A DNA stretch of 61,756 bases from Kiritimatiellia bacterium (GTDB taxonomy: Bacteria > Verrucomicrobiota > Kiritimatiellia > RFP12 > DVOR01): contig CAAGNN010000188.1 of assembly GCA_900771325.1 (NCBI GenBank), forward strand, positions 1 to 61,756, given 5' to 3'. Below, one piece after another: positions 24,572 to 33,069 of the stretch. The position numbers were made by a program, and so were the translations under genes. The notes under the pieces were generated by a model that was not told the DNA's origin, did not search any database, and worked only from the letters and a program-made list of their open reading frames with translations. Position 1 is the stretch's first letter, and each line of letters opens with the position of its first letter.

Positions 24572-26560
24572 CTATCGGTTATCGGTTAAAAACTCCGCGA
24601 CGCGGGTTTGGAGGGCGGGGGTGTCGAGGCCGTAGGCGTGGCGGAGTTCGGCCTCGGAGCCTTGGGCGATGGGCACATCGGGCCAGCCGAGGAGGAGGTG
24701 GGGGCCTTGGTGGTGTTCGGCGATGGCCGAGCCGAAGCCGCCGGCAGCGGAGGCGTCTTCGAGGGTAATCAGGGGGCGGCCTTGGAGGGAAGCTAGGTAG
24801 TCGGGCAGGGGCTTGATTTGCTCGACGGGGAGGACGGCCGGGGCGCGGCCGGGGAGGGGCTCGGGGAAGGCTTCGCGGGCCCAGGCGTAGGTGGTGCCCA
24901 GGGCGAGGAGGAGGGGCGTGCCGGGCGGGAAGGCGGCGGGGGTGCGGGGGAGGTCGGGCGGAAGGGGGGCCGGGGCCGCGCCGCGGGGGTAGCGGATGAC
25001 GGTGGGGGTGTGGCGCGCGAGGGCATCGGCGAGGGCGCGCTCGAGGCCGGGGCGGTCGCAGGGGGCGATGAGGGTGAGGTTGGGGAGGGCGCGGAGCATC
25101 GCGATGTCGTAGAGGCCGTGGTGGGTGGGGCCGTCGGAGCCGACGATGCCGGCGCGGTCGAGGCAGAGGACGACGGGGAGGGCCGGGAGGCAAAGGTCGT
25201 GCATCACGGAGTCGACGGCGCGCTGGGCGAAGGTGGAGTAGAGGGCGACGACGGGGCGCAGGCCGGCGGCGGCGAGGCCGGCGGCGAAGGTGACGGCGTG
25301 CTCTTCGCAGATGCCTACGTCGAAGGCGCGCTCGGGGTTGGTGCGGAACCAGGGGGCGAGGCCGGTGCCATCGCGCATCGCGGCGGTGATGGCCACGACG
25401 CGCGGGTCGGCGGCGTGGGCCAGGAGCGCTTCGCCGAAGAGGGCGGACCAGCCGGGGCGCGCGGCGGAGAGGGGTTGGGTGCCGGTGGCCCAAGGGGCGA
25501 CGCCGTGCCACTTGGCGGGGTTGCGCTCGGCGGGGGCGTAGCCCTTGCCCTTGACGGTGGCGATGTGCAGGGCGATGGGCACGCGGCTGGCCTTGGCGGT
25601 CTGGAGGGCGTCGGTGAGGGCGGCGAGGTCGTGACCGTCGATGGGGCCGAGGTAGCGGAGGCCGAGGTCCTCGAAGATGGCCGAGCGCTGGCGCAGGAGG
25701 AGGGGCTTGAGGGCGGCCTTGAGGGCGCGGTAGAGGTTCTTGGTGCGGAAGAGATTGAGGCGGTGGCCGGCGGCTTCGGCGGCGGCGCGGATGCGGTTAT
25801 AGCGCAGACCGGCGAGGCGGCGGGCCAGGAGGCGGGAGAAGGCACCGACGTTCTTGGAGATGCTCATCCCGTTGTCGTTGATGACCAGGATGAGGCGCTC
25901 GGTGGTGTGGCGCAGGGCGTTGAGCGCTTCCAGGGAGATGCCGTTGGTGAGGGAGGCATCGCCCACCACCGCGATGATGTTCTGTTCGCGCGCGGCGGGG
26001 TCGGGGGCGAGGTCGCGCGCGGCGGCTAGGCCGAGGGCGGTGGAGAGGGCCACGCCGGCGTGGCCGCCGATGGAGGCATCGTAGGGCGACTCGGCGGGGA
26101 AGGGGAAGCCACGCAGGCCGCCGAAGGTGCGCAGGGTGTCGAAGGCGGCGTTGCGGCCGGTGAGCATCTTCCAGGCGTAGGCCTGGTGGCCCACGTCCCA
26201 GAGGACCTTATCGCGCGGGAAGTCGAAGACTCGGCAGAGGGCGAGAGTGAGCTCCACGGTACCGAGGCTCGGGGCGAGGTGGCCACCAGTCTTGGAGACC
26301 ACCGCCACCATCCGCTCGCGCAACTCCTGGGCCAGGGCGGGCAGGTCTGCCTCGGGCAGTGCCTTGACATCCGCCGGAGAGTCGACAGTCGAGAGAGAGC
26401 GGACAGCGGACAGCGGACAGCGGACAGCGCTGGCGCTTACCGTGGAAGGGCCGTCTGAGCCGTGGGGAGCACATACCTCGGGACAAAGGTCTGCCCGTCG
26501 CTCTGCGTGCTGTCGGCTGTCGGCTGTCGGCTGTCGGCTTGCCACGTCTTCTTCCTTCAT
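24572..26560 (-). CDS. dxs: 1-deoxy-D-xylulose-5-phosphate synthase with repeat-derived N-terminus
   Basis: 662 aa. It condenses pyruvate and glyceraldehyde 3-phosphate in the MEP isoprenoid pathway using ThDP. Motifs: GHQAYAWKMLTGR, the ThDP segment GDASLTNGISLEALN, INDNGMSIS, and the C-terminal LDRAGIVGSDGPTHHG. Conserved sequence starts at about residue 55 (SPADVKALPEADL). The first 50 residues are encoded by the hairpin element 26399-26543 and resemble the N-terminus of the adjacent MutL. No ATG, GTG or TTG lies in frame between the element and the conserved part, so translation must begin within or before it. ATG 26560 has GAGGGAC upstream; GTG 26545 is possible. The C-terminus (FLTDNR) comes from a TATCGGT octamer run. 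Confidence 0.95.
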   Translation of the reverse strand: MKEEDVASRQPTADSRQHAERRADLCPEVCAPHGSDGPSTVSASAVRCPLSAVRSLSTVDSPADVKALPEADLPALAQELRERMVAVVSKTGGHLAPSLGTVELTLALCRVFDFPRDKVLWDVGHQAYAWKMLTGRNAAFDTLRTFGGLRGFPFPAESPYDASIGGHAGVALSTALGLAAARDLAPDPAAREQNIIAVVGDASLTNGISLEALNALRHTTERLILVINDNGMSISKNVGAFSRLLARRLAGLRYNRIRAAAEAAGHRLNLFRTKNLYRALKAALKPLLLRQRSAIFEDLGLRYLGPIDGHDLAALTDALQTAKASRVPIALHIATVKGKGYAPAERNPAKWHGVAPWATGTQPLSAARPGWSALFGEALLAHAADPRVVAITAAMRDGTGLAPWFRTNPERAFDVGICEEHAVTFAAGLAAAGLRPVVALYSTFAQRAVDSVMHDLCLPALPVVLCLDRAGIVGSDGPTHHGLYDIAMLRALPNLTLIAPCDRPGLERALADALARHTPTVIRYPRGAAPAPLPPDLPRTPAAFPPGTPLLLALGTTYAWAREAFPEPLPGRAPAVLPVEQIKPLPDYLASLQGRPLITLEDASAAGGFGSAIAEHHQGPHLLLGWPDVPIAQGSEAELRHAYGLDTPALQTRVAEFLTDNR
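26399..26543 (-). repeat. Hairpin repeat element at the 5' end of dxs
   Basis: Inverted arms of GGACAGC words (about 26399-26430) and GCTGTCGGCTGTCGG (about 26509-26540) flank a loop containing the same CCGTCTGAGCCGTGGGG as the mutL copy. It encodes the DXS N-terminus. Confidence 0.88.
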
Positions 26561-26583
26561 CCGCAATAGTCCCTCGTGGGCTA

Positions 26584-28701
26584 CTATCGTGTTACGCCGA
26601 AGATACGGAAGAGGCGCGAGCCGAGGTCGCCATTGGTGTTGACCGGCTCGTCGGGGCCGCCGCGCAGGTCGATGAAGTCCGAGAGAATGGCGAGGGCTTC
26701 GCGCAGGACGGGGTCGTTCTCCGGGGTGGGGCCTTGCTTCTTGCGCTGGGCGCCGGAGAGGAGGTCGTCCTGCGCCTTCTGGAGTTGGCGCTCGGCGCGC
26801 ATCCGGGTGCGGCGCTTCTCGAGGTTGAGGGTGACGACCTGCTCAGCGTTGGCCTCGCGGACGTGGTCGATGAGCTTCTGGGCGGCGAGGTACTGCTCGT
26901 CCTTGGCCAGGCGGGTGTCGGAGGCGGCCTTGAGGCGGGGGAGGAAGGGGGCGAGGTCGGCGGTCTTGGCGTAGTAGGCGGGGTTGACGGTGGTGTAGGG
27001 GAGGGCGCCGGGGAGCTGATCCTCGCCGAGCTCGAGGGCATCGTAGAGGGAGGGGAGGACAAGGTCGGGGATGACGCCGCGCAGCTGGGTGGTGCCGCCG
27101 TTGATACGGTAGAAGCAGGCGGTGGTGATGCGGTCGGCGCCGTAGACCTTGGAGTCGCCGCCCAGGCCCTGAACGGTCTGGACGGTGCCCTTGCCGTGGC
27201 TCTTGGAGTCGCCGACGATGATGGCCCGGCCGTAATCCTGGAGGGCGGAGGCGACGATCTCGGAGGCGGAGGCGGAGTTGCGGTTGGTGAGGACGAGCAG
27301 GGGCTTGCTGAAGGCCACTTGCCCCTGGGCGGGGAGGACCTGCACCGAGCGCGCGTCACGGACCTGGACGGCCGGGCCGGTGACGAAGAGGCCGGTCATC
27401 GAGAGGGCTTCGAGGAGAGAGCCGCCGCCGTTGTTGCGCAGGTCGATGACCATCCCGTCGACGTGCTCGGCGTTGAACTGCTGGATGTAGCGCAGGAGGT
27501 CCTTGGTCATCGAGCGCGCATCGGTGCCGGTGTCGCCCGAGACGGCACCGGCATAGAAGGCGGGAATGCGGACGTAGCCGAGGCGGCGGTCGCCCTCCAG
27601 CCGCTGGACGCAGCCGGTAACGGCCTGCTCCTCGAGCTTGATTTCGTCGCGCACGAGGTCGACGAGCTTGGTCCGGGTGCCGGTCTTGTCCGAGACGGGG
27701 ATGACGCGCAACACGACCTTGGTGCCCTTGGGCCCGCGGATCTTGCGCACGGTCCGGTTGAGGGGCTTGTGCTGGATGTCCTCGATGGGACCGTCGCCTT
27801 GGCCGACGCCGATGATGCGGTCGCCCTCCTGCAGGCGAATGTCGCGGGTGTCGCGCGCGGCGGGGGCCCCGGGCATGAGCTCGGTGATGCGCACCGCGCC
27901 GTCATCGTAGCGCAGGGTAGCGCCGATGCCGCAGAGGGTGAGGTTCATCTCCATACTGAAGTCCTCGAAGTTCATCGGGGACATATAGTCGGTGTGCGGG
28001 TCGTAGGCGTTGGCTACGGCCGAGAGGGTGCGCTGGAGGACGGTCTCGGAGTCCATCTCGCCATACGCATCGCGCAGGGTGCGGTAGCGCTTGCGGATGA
28101 CCTCCTCGGCCGGCTGGGAGAGGTCCTCGGTGTCATAGTTAGGCTTGTCGTCCTCGGGCTTGGCGGCCTTCTCCTCGGCATCGAGCTCCTTGGCCAGGGT
28201 GATGGCGAGCAGTTCGTTGCGCAGGGCGGAGCGCCAGAGGGCCTTCTGGTCGGCGGCATCGGCGGGGCGCTCGGCCTTGCGGCGCTTCCAGACGTAACTC
28301 TCGTCGCCCGAGAAGTCGAAGGTGGCCGGGTCCTTGAGCAGGGCTTCGGCGTAGTCGCAGCGCTGGGCCAGGCGCTCGCGCACCAGGGCCATCAGGTCGT
28401 AGCCGAAGGCAAGGTCGCCGGCAGCGAGGGCGTCGTCGAGGGTCGTGCGCAGCGGCTCGAGGCGCTTGAGGTCCTCTTGGGTGAGGAGGGTGCGGTCGAA
28501 GTCCAGCGCGTCGACCAGGTTGGTCCAGGCGACGGCGGAGAGATGGTCGCCAAAGCGTTCGCCGGAGAGGTGGGTGGTGTTGAGTTGGCGGACGACTCGG
28601 CGGGCGATTTCGGGGTAGACCGGCTCGGGGGCCAAGGGCGCGGCGAGGGCGGTTAGGGCGCAGAGAGCGGCGGTGAGAGCGAGGGGGAGGCGCAGTTGCA
28701 T
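26584..28701 (-). CDS. prc: Tail-specific (C-terminal processing) serine protease
   Basis: 705 aa with a Sec signal peptide (LPLALTAALCALTALAAPLA). The long N-terminal helical domain fits E. coli Prc/Tsp more than the short CtpA. A PDZ domain (about 245-330: GIGATLRYDDG, PGAPAARD) precedes the S41 protease core. The catalytic Ser is in NSASASEIVASALQDYG and the Lys in HGKGTVQ, both as in Prc. It cleaves periplasmic proteins from their C-termini and in E. coli tunes peptidoglycan hydrolases. It starts 2 bp after the NERD gene; dxs follows after 23 bp. Confidence 0.93.
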   Translation of the reverse strand: MQLRLPLALTAALCALTALAAPLAPEPVYPEIARRVVRQLNTTHLSGERFGDHLSAVAWTNLVDALDFDRTLLTQEDLKRLEPLRTTLDDALAAGDLAFGYDLMALVRERLAQRCDYAEALLKDPATFDFSGDESYVWKRRKAERPADAADQKALWRSALRNELLAITLAKELDAEEKAAKPEDDKPNYDTEDLSQPAEEVIRKRYRTLRDAYGEMDSETVLQRTLSAVANAYDPHTDYMSPMNFEDFSMEMNLTLCGIGATLRYDDGAVRITELMPGAPAARDTRDIRLQEGDRIIGVGQGDGPIEDIQHKPLNRTVRKIRGPKGTKVVLRVIPVSDKTGTRTKLVDLVRDEIKLEEQAVTGCVQRLEGDRRLGYVRIPAFYAGAVSGDTGTDARSMTKDLLRYIQQFNAEHVDGMVIDLRNNGGGSLLEALSMTGLFVTGPAVQVRDARSVQVLPAQGQVAFSKPLLVLTNRNSASASEIVASALQDYGRAIIVGDSKSHGKGTVQTVQGLGGDSKVYGADRITTACFYRINGGTTQLRGVIPDLVLPSLYDALELGEDQLPGALPYTTVNPAYYAKTADLAPFLPRLKAASDTRLAKDEQYLAAQKLIDHVREANAEQVVTLNLEKRRTRMRAERQLQKAQDDLLSGAQRKKQGPTPENDPVLREALAILSDFIDLRGGPDEPVNTNGDLGSRLFRIFGVTR

Positions 28702-28703
28702 AG

Positions 28704-29417
28704 TTAGAGACCTTCGGTGATGTCCAGGCGCCCGAGGCGGGAGACGACCTGGGCGATGTCGGTGGGGGAGAGGGTGGCGGGCAGGGCGGTGAGCGCCTGC
28801 ACCAGGCTCAGGTGGGAGCAGACGAGGATTTCGTCGGCCTGCTCGGGGCCGTCCTCGAACTTGTGGCCGATGAAGCAGAGCACGCCGTGGAGCTGTTCCT
28901 GCGGGATCTCCGCCTCCTGGGCCACGGCCACCAGCGCGTGGCGGACCTGGAGGACGGGCGACTTGTCAATCGGGCGGCCGTTAGCCAGGATCTGCCCGGC
29001 ATCGATGGAGACCTCGCCGCTCCAGTGTTTGGTCTCGATGACGAAGATGCCCTGCGGGCCGACGGCCACGTGGTCGATGTCGCGCCCGTTGGGGAGGAGC
29101 AGACCGTTGAAGACGGTCCAGCTGTCGGGCAGGTGGGAGAGCTCGCCGGCGGCAATCTCCTCGCCGCGCGCGCCCTTGAAGTAGCCATAGACGAGGGCCG
29201 GCTGGGTGCGCGAGTAGTAGAAGAAGCCGGCGATGGCCAGCAGGATGCAGAGCGCGCCCAGCGGCCAGGGCAGGACGCCCGCCGCGGCGAGCACCGCCCC
29301 GATGCCGACGCCGAAGAGCGTTCCGAAGGCAAGGATGGGGATAAAGACCTTGCGCAGGCCTCGGCGCCGGGCGGCATCGCCCGGAACGCCTCGCATCGTG
29401 GCACGAGCTTCTAACAT
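28704..29417 (-). CDS. NERD domain membrane protein
   Basis: 237 aa. The start ATG 29417 was chosen because sequence upstream is low-complexity and overlaps lptG. Two hydrophobic helices (about 20-60) precede a NERD (nuclease-related) domain: GARGEEIAAGELSHLPDSW, VFNGLLLPNGRDIDHVAVGPQGIFVIETKHWSG. The D-x-D-H and E-x-K residues of the PD-(D/E)XK-like fold are present. The function of NERD proteins is unproven; a nuclease or DNA-processing role at the membrane has been proposed. It lies between lptG and prc. Confidence 0.85.
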   Translation of the reverse strand: MLEARATMRGVPGDAARRRGLRKVFIPILAFGTLFGVGIGAVLAAAGVLPWPLGALCILLAIAGFFYYSRTQPALVYGYFKGARGEEIAAGELSHLPDSWTVFNGLLLPNGRDIDHVAVGPQGIFVIETKHWSGEVSIDAGQILANGRPIDKSPVLQVRHALVAVAQEAEIPQEQLHGVLCFIGHKFEDGPEQADEILVCSHLSLVQALTALPATLSPTDIAQVVSRLGRLDITEGL

Positions 29418-29431
29418 AGCGTGAGCTCCGG

Positions 29432-30544
29432 TTAAGGCAACTTTCGGAAGAGGACGACGGCCGCTGCGCCGAAGAGGCAGGAGGGCAGAACCACCGCGAG
29501 GGCCGGCTTGAGGATGCCGTGGTTGGCGAGCAGCATCGCCAGGGCCGTCAGCGCGTAGTAGGCCAGGAAGAGTGAGAGGGCCAGCAGGATGCCGCGGAAG
29601 ACCGACTGGCGCCCGGAGGCAATGCCCGCAGGGATGGCGAAGAGGGTGACCAGGACAATGGAGAGGGGCGCGGCGTAGTGGTTGTAGGTGGCGTAGGAGT
29701 CCTCGTTCTTCTGACGGCGGGTGAGGCCGCTCTGGTCGCGCAACTTGCGGTTGAGCTTGCGGTCGGCGGCCGAGGAGAGGTCGGCGGCCGAGTTCTGAAT
29801 GAGGATCTGGCGGGGCGTTTCGCCCAGGGTGTAGAAGGGCTTGGCGGGGAGACTGGCGGGGCAACCCTCGGGGGGCGAGATGACCTGGTCGAGCTCGTCG
29901 TAGTAGGTGATGGCGATACCGCCGAGGAGCCACCAAGCGCCGTCGAGGTAGCGCGCCTTGGGGGCGGTGAAGGAGCGGTCCTTCGAGCCATCGGGGCGGT
30001 TCAGCGTCAGGCGAACCTCGGTGAGCTCCTCGGGCCGGGCGGGATCCATCTCGCCGATGATCCAAACGTGGTCGTTGCCCGGGGCGGCGTAGCCGATGCC
30101 ACGGAGCGGCTCGCGGCCGGTTTCGCGGAAGTCAGAGTTCTTGATGATCATCGCGCGGGCGGCGGCCGAGGGTTTGAGGAACTCGGTGTTGGCGAAGGAG
30201 GCGAGTGCGGCGAGGGCGGCGGTGAGGAGGATGGGGGCGGCGACGGTGGAGAGACCGATGCCGCTGGCGCGCATCGCGATGAGCTCGCTATGGCGGCAGA
30301 GCTGCCACATAGTGTAGAGCGTGGAGAGGAGGAAGACGGCCGGCAGGAGCCACTCGAGGTACATCGAGAGGGTGCCGAAGAGGAAGTCGAGGGCAACCTG
30401 GAAGGTGACGTTGGCCTTGGGGTCGAAGCACGCGCTAATGAGGTCGAAGCTCATAAAGAGCATCGTCAGCGAGCAGAGCCCGAGCAGACAGATACTGGCC
30501 GGGACGGCGAAGGTTCGCCACACGTAGCGGAAGAGAATACTCAT
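29432..30544 (-). CDS. lptG: LptF/LptG-family permease
   Basis: 370 aa. The start is ATG 30544 in a 4-bp overlap with the upstream membrane gene. Three N-terminal helices (about 10-30, 53-75, 95-117), a periplasmic beta-jellyroll (about 130-290) and three C-terminal helices are the YjgP/YjgQ layout. The family forms the inner-membrane part of the LPS transporter with LptB. SGIGLSTVAAPILL and NHYAAPLSIVLVTLFAIPAG are typical. Only one clear LptF/G-type protein is present here; the neighbouring 187-aa membrane protein does not look like LptF. F versus G cannot be decided. Confidence 0.85.
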   Translation of the reverse strand: MSILFRYVWRTFAVPASICLLGLCSLTMLFMSFDLISACFDPKANVTFQVALDFLFGTLSMYLEWLLPAVFLLSTLYTMWQLCRHSELIAMRASGIGLSTVAAPILLTAALAALASFANTEFLKPSAAARAMIIKNSDFRETGREPLRGIGYAAPGNDHVWIIGEMDPARPEELTEVRLTLNRPDGSKDRSFTAPKARYLDGAWWLLGGIAITYYDELDQVISPPEGCPASLPAKPFYTLGETPRQILIQNSAADLSSAADRKLNRKLRDQSGLTRRQKNEDSYATYNHYAAPLSIVLVTLFAIPAGIASGRQSVFRGILLALSLFLAYYALTALAMLLANHGILKPALAVVLPSCLFGAAAVVLFRKLP

Positions 30545-31104
30545 TGGCCGACCACCTTTCCCAGAGTGCAGAGGGTGACGAGGGTTGCCGCGGCCGCGCC
30601 CAAGAGCAGCCCGGCAAGCCCCTGGCGCAGACGCGAATGGTCGGCAAGCCGGTCGCAGACCACACGCAGGAGCCAGGGATAGAAGACGATGAACATCCCG
30701 AAGGTGAGGCTGGCGTAGCCGAGGGTGACTGGCACCAGACGCCAGAGGGTGACCTGGTCGCGCACCGCCAGGATAACCGGCATCGGCCAGAGCATCAGCA
30801 GCCCGCCGATAGCCCGCGCGCAGAGCAGGTTCTGCAGGAGCACCGGCGAGAGGACGGCGCAGAGGACGGTTAGGAACAGCAGCCGCGCGGGGGTGAGGAA
30901 GGCCAGGAGGTCGACCGGGTGGAGCCAGAGGCCGAGCCCCACCCAGACCCAGCAGAGCGTAGAGAGGGCGATGCCCAGCAACGGCGCGCGCGGCAGACGG
31001 CGCACCTGCGTGGCGGCGGCGGGGAGGAGGAGCCAAGCACCGAGCGCGGCCAGTGCTCCGGCGAGGAGCCCGGTCATCCATTGCGCAGTGAGGAGAGAAG
31101 GCAT
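30541..31104 (-). CDS. Uncharacterised polytopic membrane protein
   Basis: 187 aa, very Leu-rich, with five or six predicted transmembrane helices and few charged residues outside short loops. There is no signal peptide beyond the first helix and no recognised family. It overlaps the LptG-like gene by 4 bp (ATGA) and follows the AI-2E transporter after 20 bp. Its place suggests an envelope role, perhaps a partner of the LptG-like protein; this is inference from coupling only. Confidence 0.7.
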   Translation of the reverse strand: MPSLLTAQWMTGLLAGALAALGAWLLLPAAATQVRRLPRAPLLGIALSTLCWVWVGLGLWLHPVDLLAFLTPARLLFLTVLCAVLSPVLLQNLLCARAIGGLLMLWPMPVILAVRDQVTLWRLVPVTLGYASLTFGMFIVFYPWLLRVVCDRLADHSRLRQGLAGLLLGAAAATLVTLCTLGKVVGQ

Positions 31105-31124
31105 ATCGGAAGCTTTCTATTCGG

Positions 31125-32282
31125 TTAAGGGGTGGGGGCGTTGCTGCCGGCCACGAAGCGTTCGGAGGAGGCGCGCCATTCGCCCCAGGAGGCCTTGACG
31201 AAGGCGGTCAGCGGGATGGCGAGCAGGAGCCCCAGGAAGCCGCCCAGCTGTGTCCAGAAGAGGAGGGCGAAGACGATTTGCCAGGCCGAGAGCTTCATCC
31301 GCCCGCCCTGGATATAGGGCTGCATCACGTAGCCATCGAAGGTCTGAATGCAGCAGATGATGGCAAGGATGGCGCAGGTGTAGCCCAGACCGCCGTGGAA
31401 GAAGGCAATCGGCAGGGTCACGCACAACCCCGAGAGGACGCCGAGATAGGGCATCAGGTTGAGCAACCCGAGCACGAAGCCGAGGATGAAGCCATTGGGC
31501 AGGCCGATGAGCTGGAAAGCCGTGCCGTAAAGGCAACCCTGGATGATGACGTCGATAATCTGCCCGCGGAAGTAGGAGACGATGATGTCGTTGAAGTGCT
31601 GGAAGTATCGCGCCACGGCGGTCCGCCCGTGGGCGCTGAGAAAGGGTAGGTGCTCGGCAAAGGCTTCGCCGGTGAGCGGCTTCTGCATTACGAAGATGAG
31701 CCAGTAGAAGAAGGTCAGCAGCCAGAGCAGGAAGGTCGACCCGGCCGAGAAGACCGCTCCGCCCACGTGGACTCCCTTCCCGGCCCAGTCGAGCGCCTTG
31801 GCGATGGAGAACGAGCCGTCGGCCGCGAGCCACCCGGTCACATTCGGCAACAGCTCCTGCAACAGCTCCCGGGCCTCCGGGAAGCGCTCGAGCAGGTGCG
31901 CGCGCAGCTTGGTCAAGGCCTCCGGGAAGGCGTGCGCGGCGTTCGTGCCTTGCTCGACCAGGAAGGCTCCGAAGAACCAACACAGCAGCGCAATCGGCAC
32001 CAGGAACGAGAGGGTGAAGGCGCAAACGGCCAGCACCTCGCGCCCGCCCAACCAGCTCTTCAGCCGCGCGTACCACGGCCGCGTGAGCAGACTCAGGAAG
32101 AAGGCCACAATCACCGGCCCGACCACGTGCAGGAAGTAGCCCAGCCCGCGCAGCAGCAGCCCCATCAGCACCACCACCCCCACGCCCAGCGCAATGCAGC
32201 ACAGCAGCGTCAGCGACGAAGTGATGACGCGGTTCTGGAAGTCCGAGAAGACCAAGATACGGCGGTCGCGCGGGTTAGTCAT
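31125..32282 (-). CDS. AI-2E family transporter (PerM-like)
   Basis: 385 aa. Two N-terminal helices, a soluble segment (about 75-200) and four to five C-terminal helices follow the PF01594 pattern: VVGPVIVAFFLSLLTRPWYARL, then GQIIDVIIQGCLYGTAFQLIGLPNG and PYLGVLSGL. Despite the family name, most members are ion or small-molecule exporters of unknown substrate. It overlaps the LolA-like gene by 8 bp. Confidence 0.88.
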   Translation of the reverse strand: MTNPRDRRILVFSDFQNRVITSSLTLLCCIALGVGVVVLMGLLLRGLGYFLHVVGPVIVAFFLSLLTRPWYARLKSWLGGREVLAVCAFTLSFLVPIALLCWFFGAFLVEQGTNAAHAFPEALTKLRAHLLERFPEARELLQELLPNVTGWLAADGSFSIAKALDWAGKGVHVGGAVFSAGSTFLLWLLTFFYWLIFVMQKPLTGEAFAEHLPFLSAHGRTAVARYFQHFNDIIVSYFRGQIIDVIIQGCLYGTAFQLIGLPNGFILGFVLGLLNLMPYLGVLSGLCVTLPIAFFHGGLGYTCAILAIICCIQTFDGYVMQPYIQGGRMKLSAWQIVFALLFWTQLGGFLGLLLAIPLTAFVKASWGEWRASSERFVAGSNAPTP

Positions 32283-33069
32283 CGGCAGTGTCCTCCACGG
32301 AGAAGCTATCGGCAGTAATGGAACTGACGGTCAGGCGCGTGATACGGCTCGAGCCGGTGCGTTTGATGCGGAACTCGCGCGGCACCCACCGCCCCTCCTC
32401 GCGCCCAATCTTCTGCACATACATCAGGCGCGCCACCTCCCCAGCCTCATCGAGCTGCGCGGTCTGCAACAGGTTTCCCGTGGCCTCGTCCACCCAAATA
32501 CGCACGGCCGAGAGGCCGGCAATCGGCTCCGGCGGCCGCGCCTCGATAACCGCCGCCGAGCGCCCGCTCACGCGCCGCGGAATCTCTCGCTTGCGGCACT
32601 CTTCCTCCGGCACGGTGCGCAGGTCCTGCCACCACAGGTAGTCGAAGGCCAGGTCCATCCAGGTGAGGTCGCTCTCGGCAATGGGCGTATTCAGGTGGGC
32701 CTGCTCCACGCGCTTCCCCTCGGAGGTGATGAGGGTGAGCTTGGGCTTGCCTCCCACGCGCGTCAGTTCGGCCTCCTGCAGGGGAGTGTCGCCGGAGCCC
32801 TCGAGGGCGTAGAGCCGGCAGTGCGCGAGGGGGGCGGCAGTGCTCCAATCGAGGTTCAGGGTGTAGGGGAAGAGCTTTTCGCGCTGACCGCGCTGCTCGG
32901 CGGTACCCACCCGCCCGCGAATGGTTAGCTGCTCGCGCGGGAACATCAGCCGCGCCTGCAAGAGGATCTGCAGCGGCGAGAGGCCCTCGATGGCGCTTTC
33001 GGCCAACCCCGTGGCGGCCAGGCAAAACGCCAGCGCGCACCCCAACAACAGCTTGACTGCGCGCCTCAT
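32275..33069 (-). CDS. Outer-membrane lipoprotein-sorting (LolA-like) family protein
   Basis: 264 aa with a signal peptide (LLLGCALAFCLAATGLAESA). The body fits the LolA_like family (PF17131): antiparallel strands, TWMDLAFDYLWWQD, then a lysine/arginine-poor conversion segment VIEARPPEP and RIWVDEATGNLLQTAQLD. Such proteins bind lipid moieties in the periplasm, though most in this subgroup are unstudied. It overlaps mcsB by 4 bp. Confidence 0.8.
   Translation of the reverse strand: MRRAVKLLLGCALAFCLAATGLAESAIEGLSPLQILLQARLMFPREQLTIRGRVGTAEQRGQREKLFPYTLNLDWSTAAPLAHCRLYALEGSGDTPLQEAELTRVGGKPKLTLITSEGKRVEQAHLNTPIAESDLTWMDLAFDYLWWQDLRTVPEEECRKREIPRRVSGRSAAVIEARPPEPIAGLSAVRIWVDEATGNLLQTAQLDEAGEVARLMYVQKIGREEGRWVPREFRIKRTGSSRITRLTVSSITADSFSVEDTADD

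Noticed and set aside
28704..30065. 453-aa version of the NERD protein
   Set aside because: The extra 216 residues are Arg/Pro-rich out-of-frame translation of lptG; ATG 29417 gives a normal two-helix NERD protein.
29432..31081. 549-aa version of the LptG-like protein
   Set aside because: The extra N-terminus overlaps the upstream membrane gene in another frame; ATG 30544 gives the standard permease length and an ATGA overlap.
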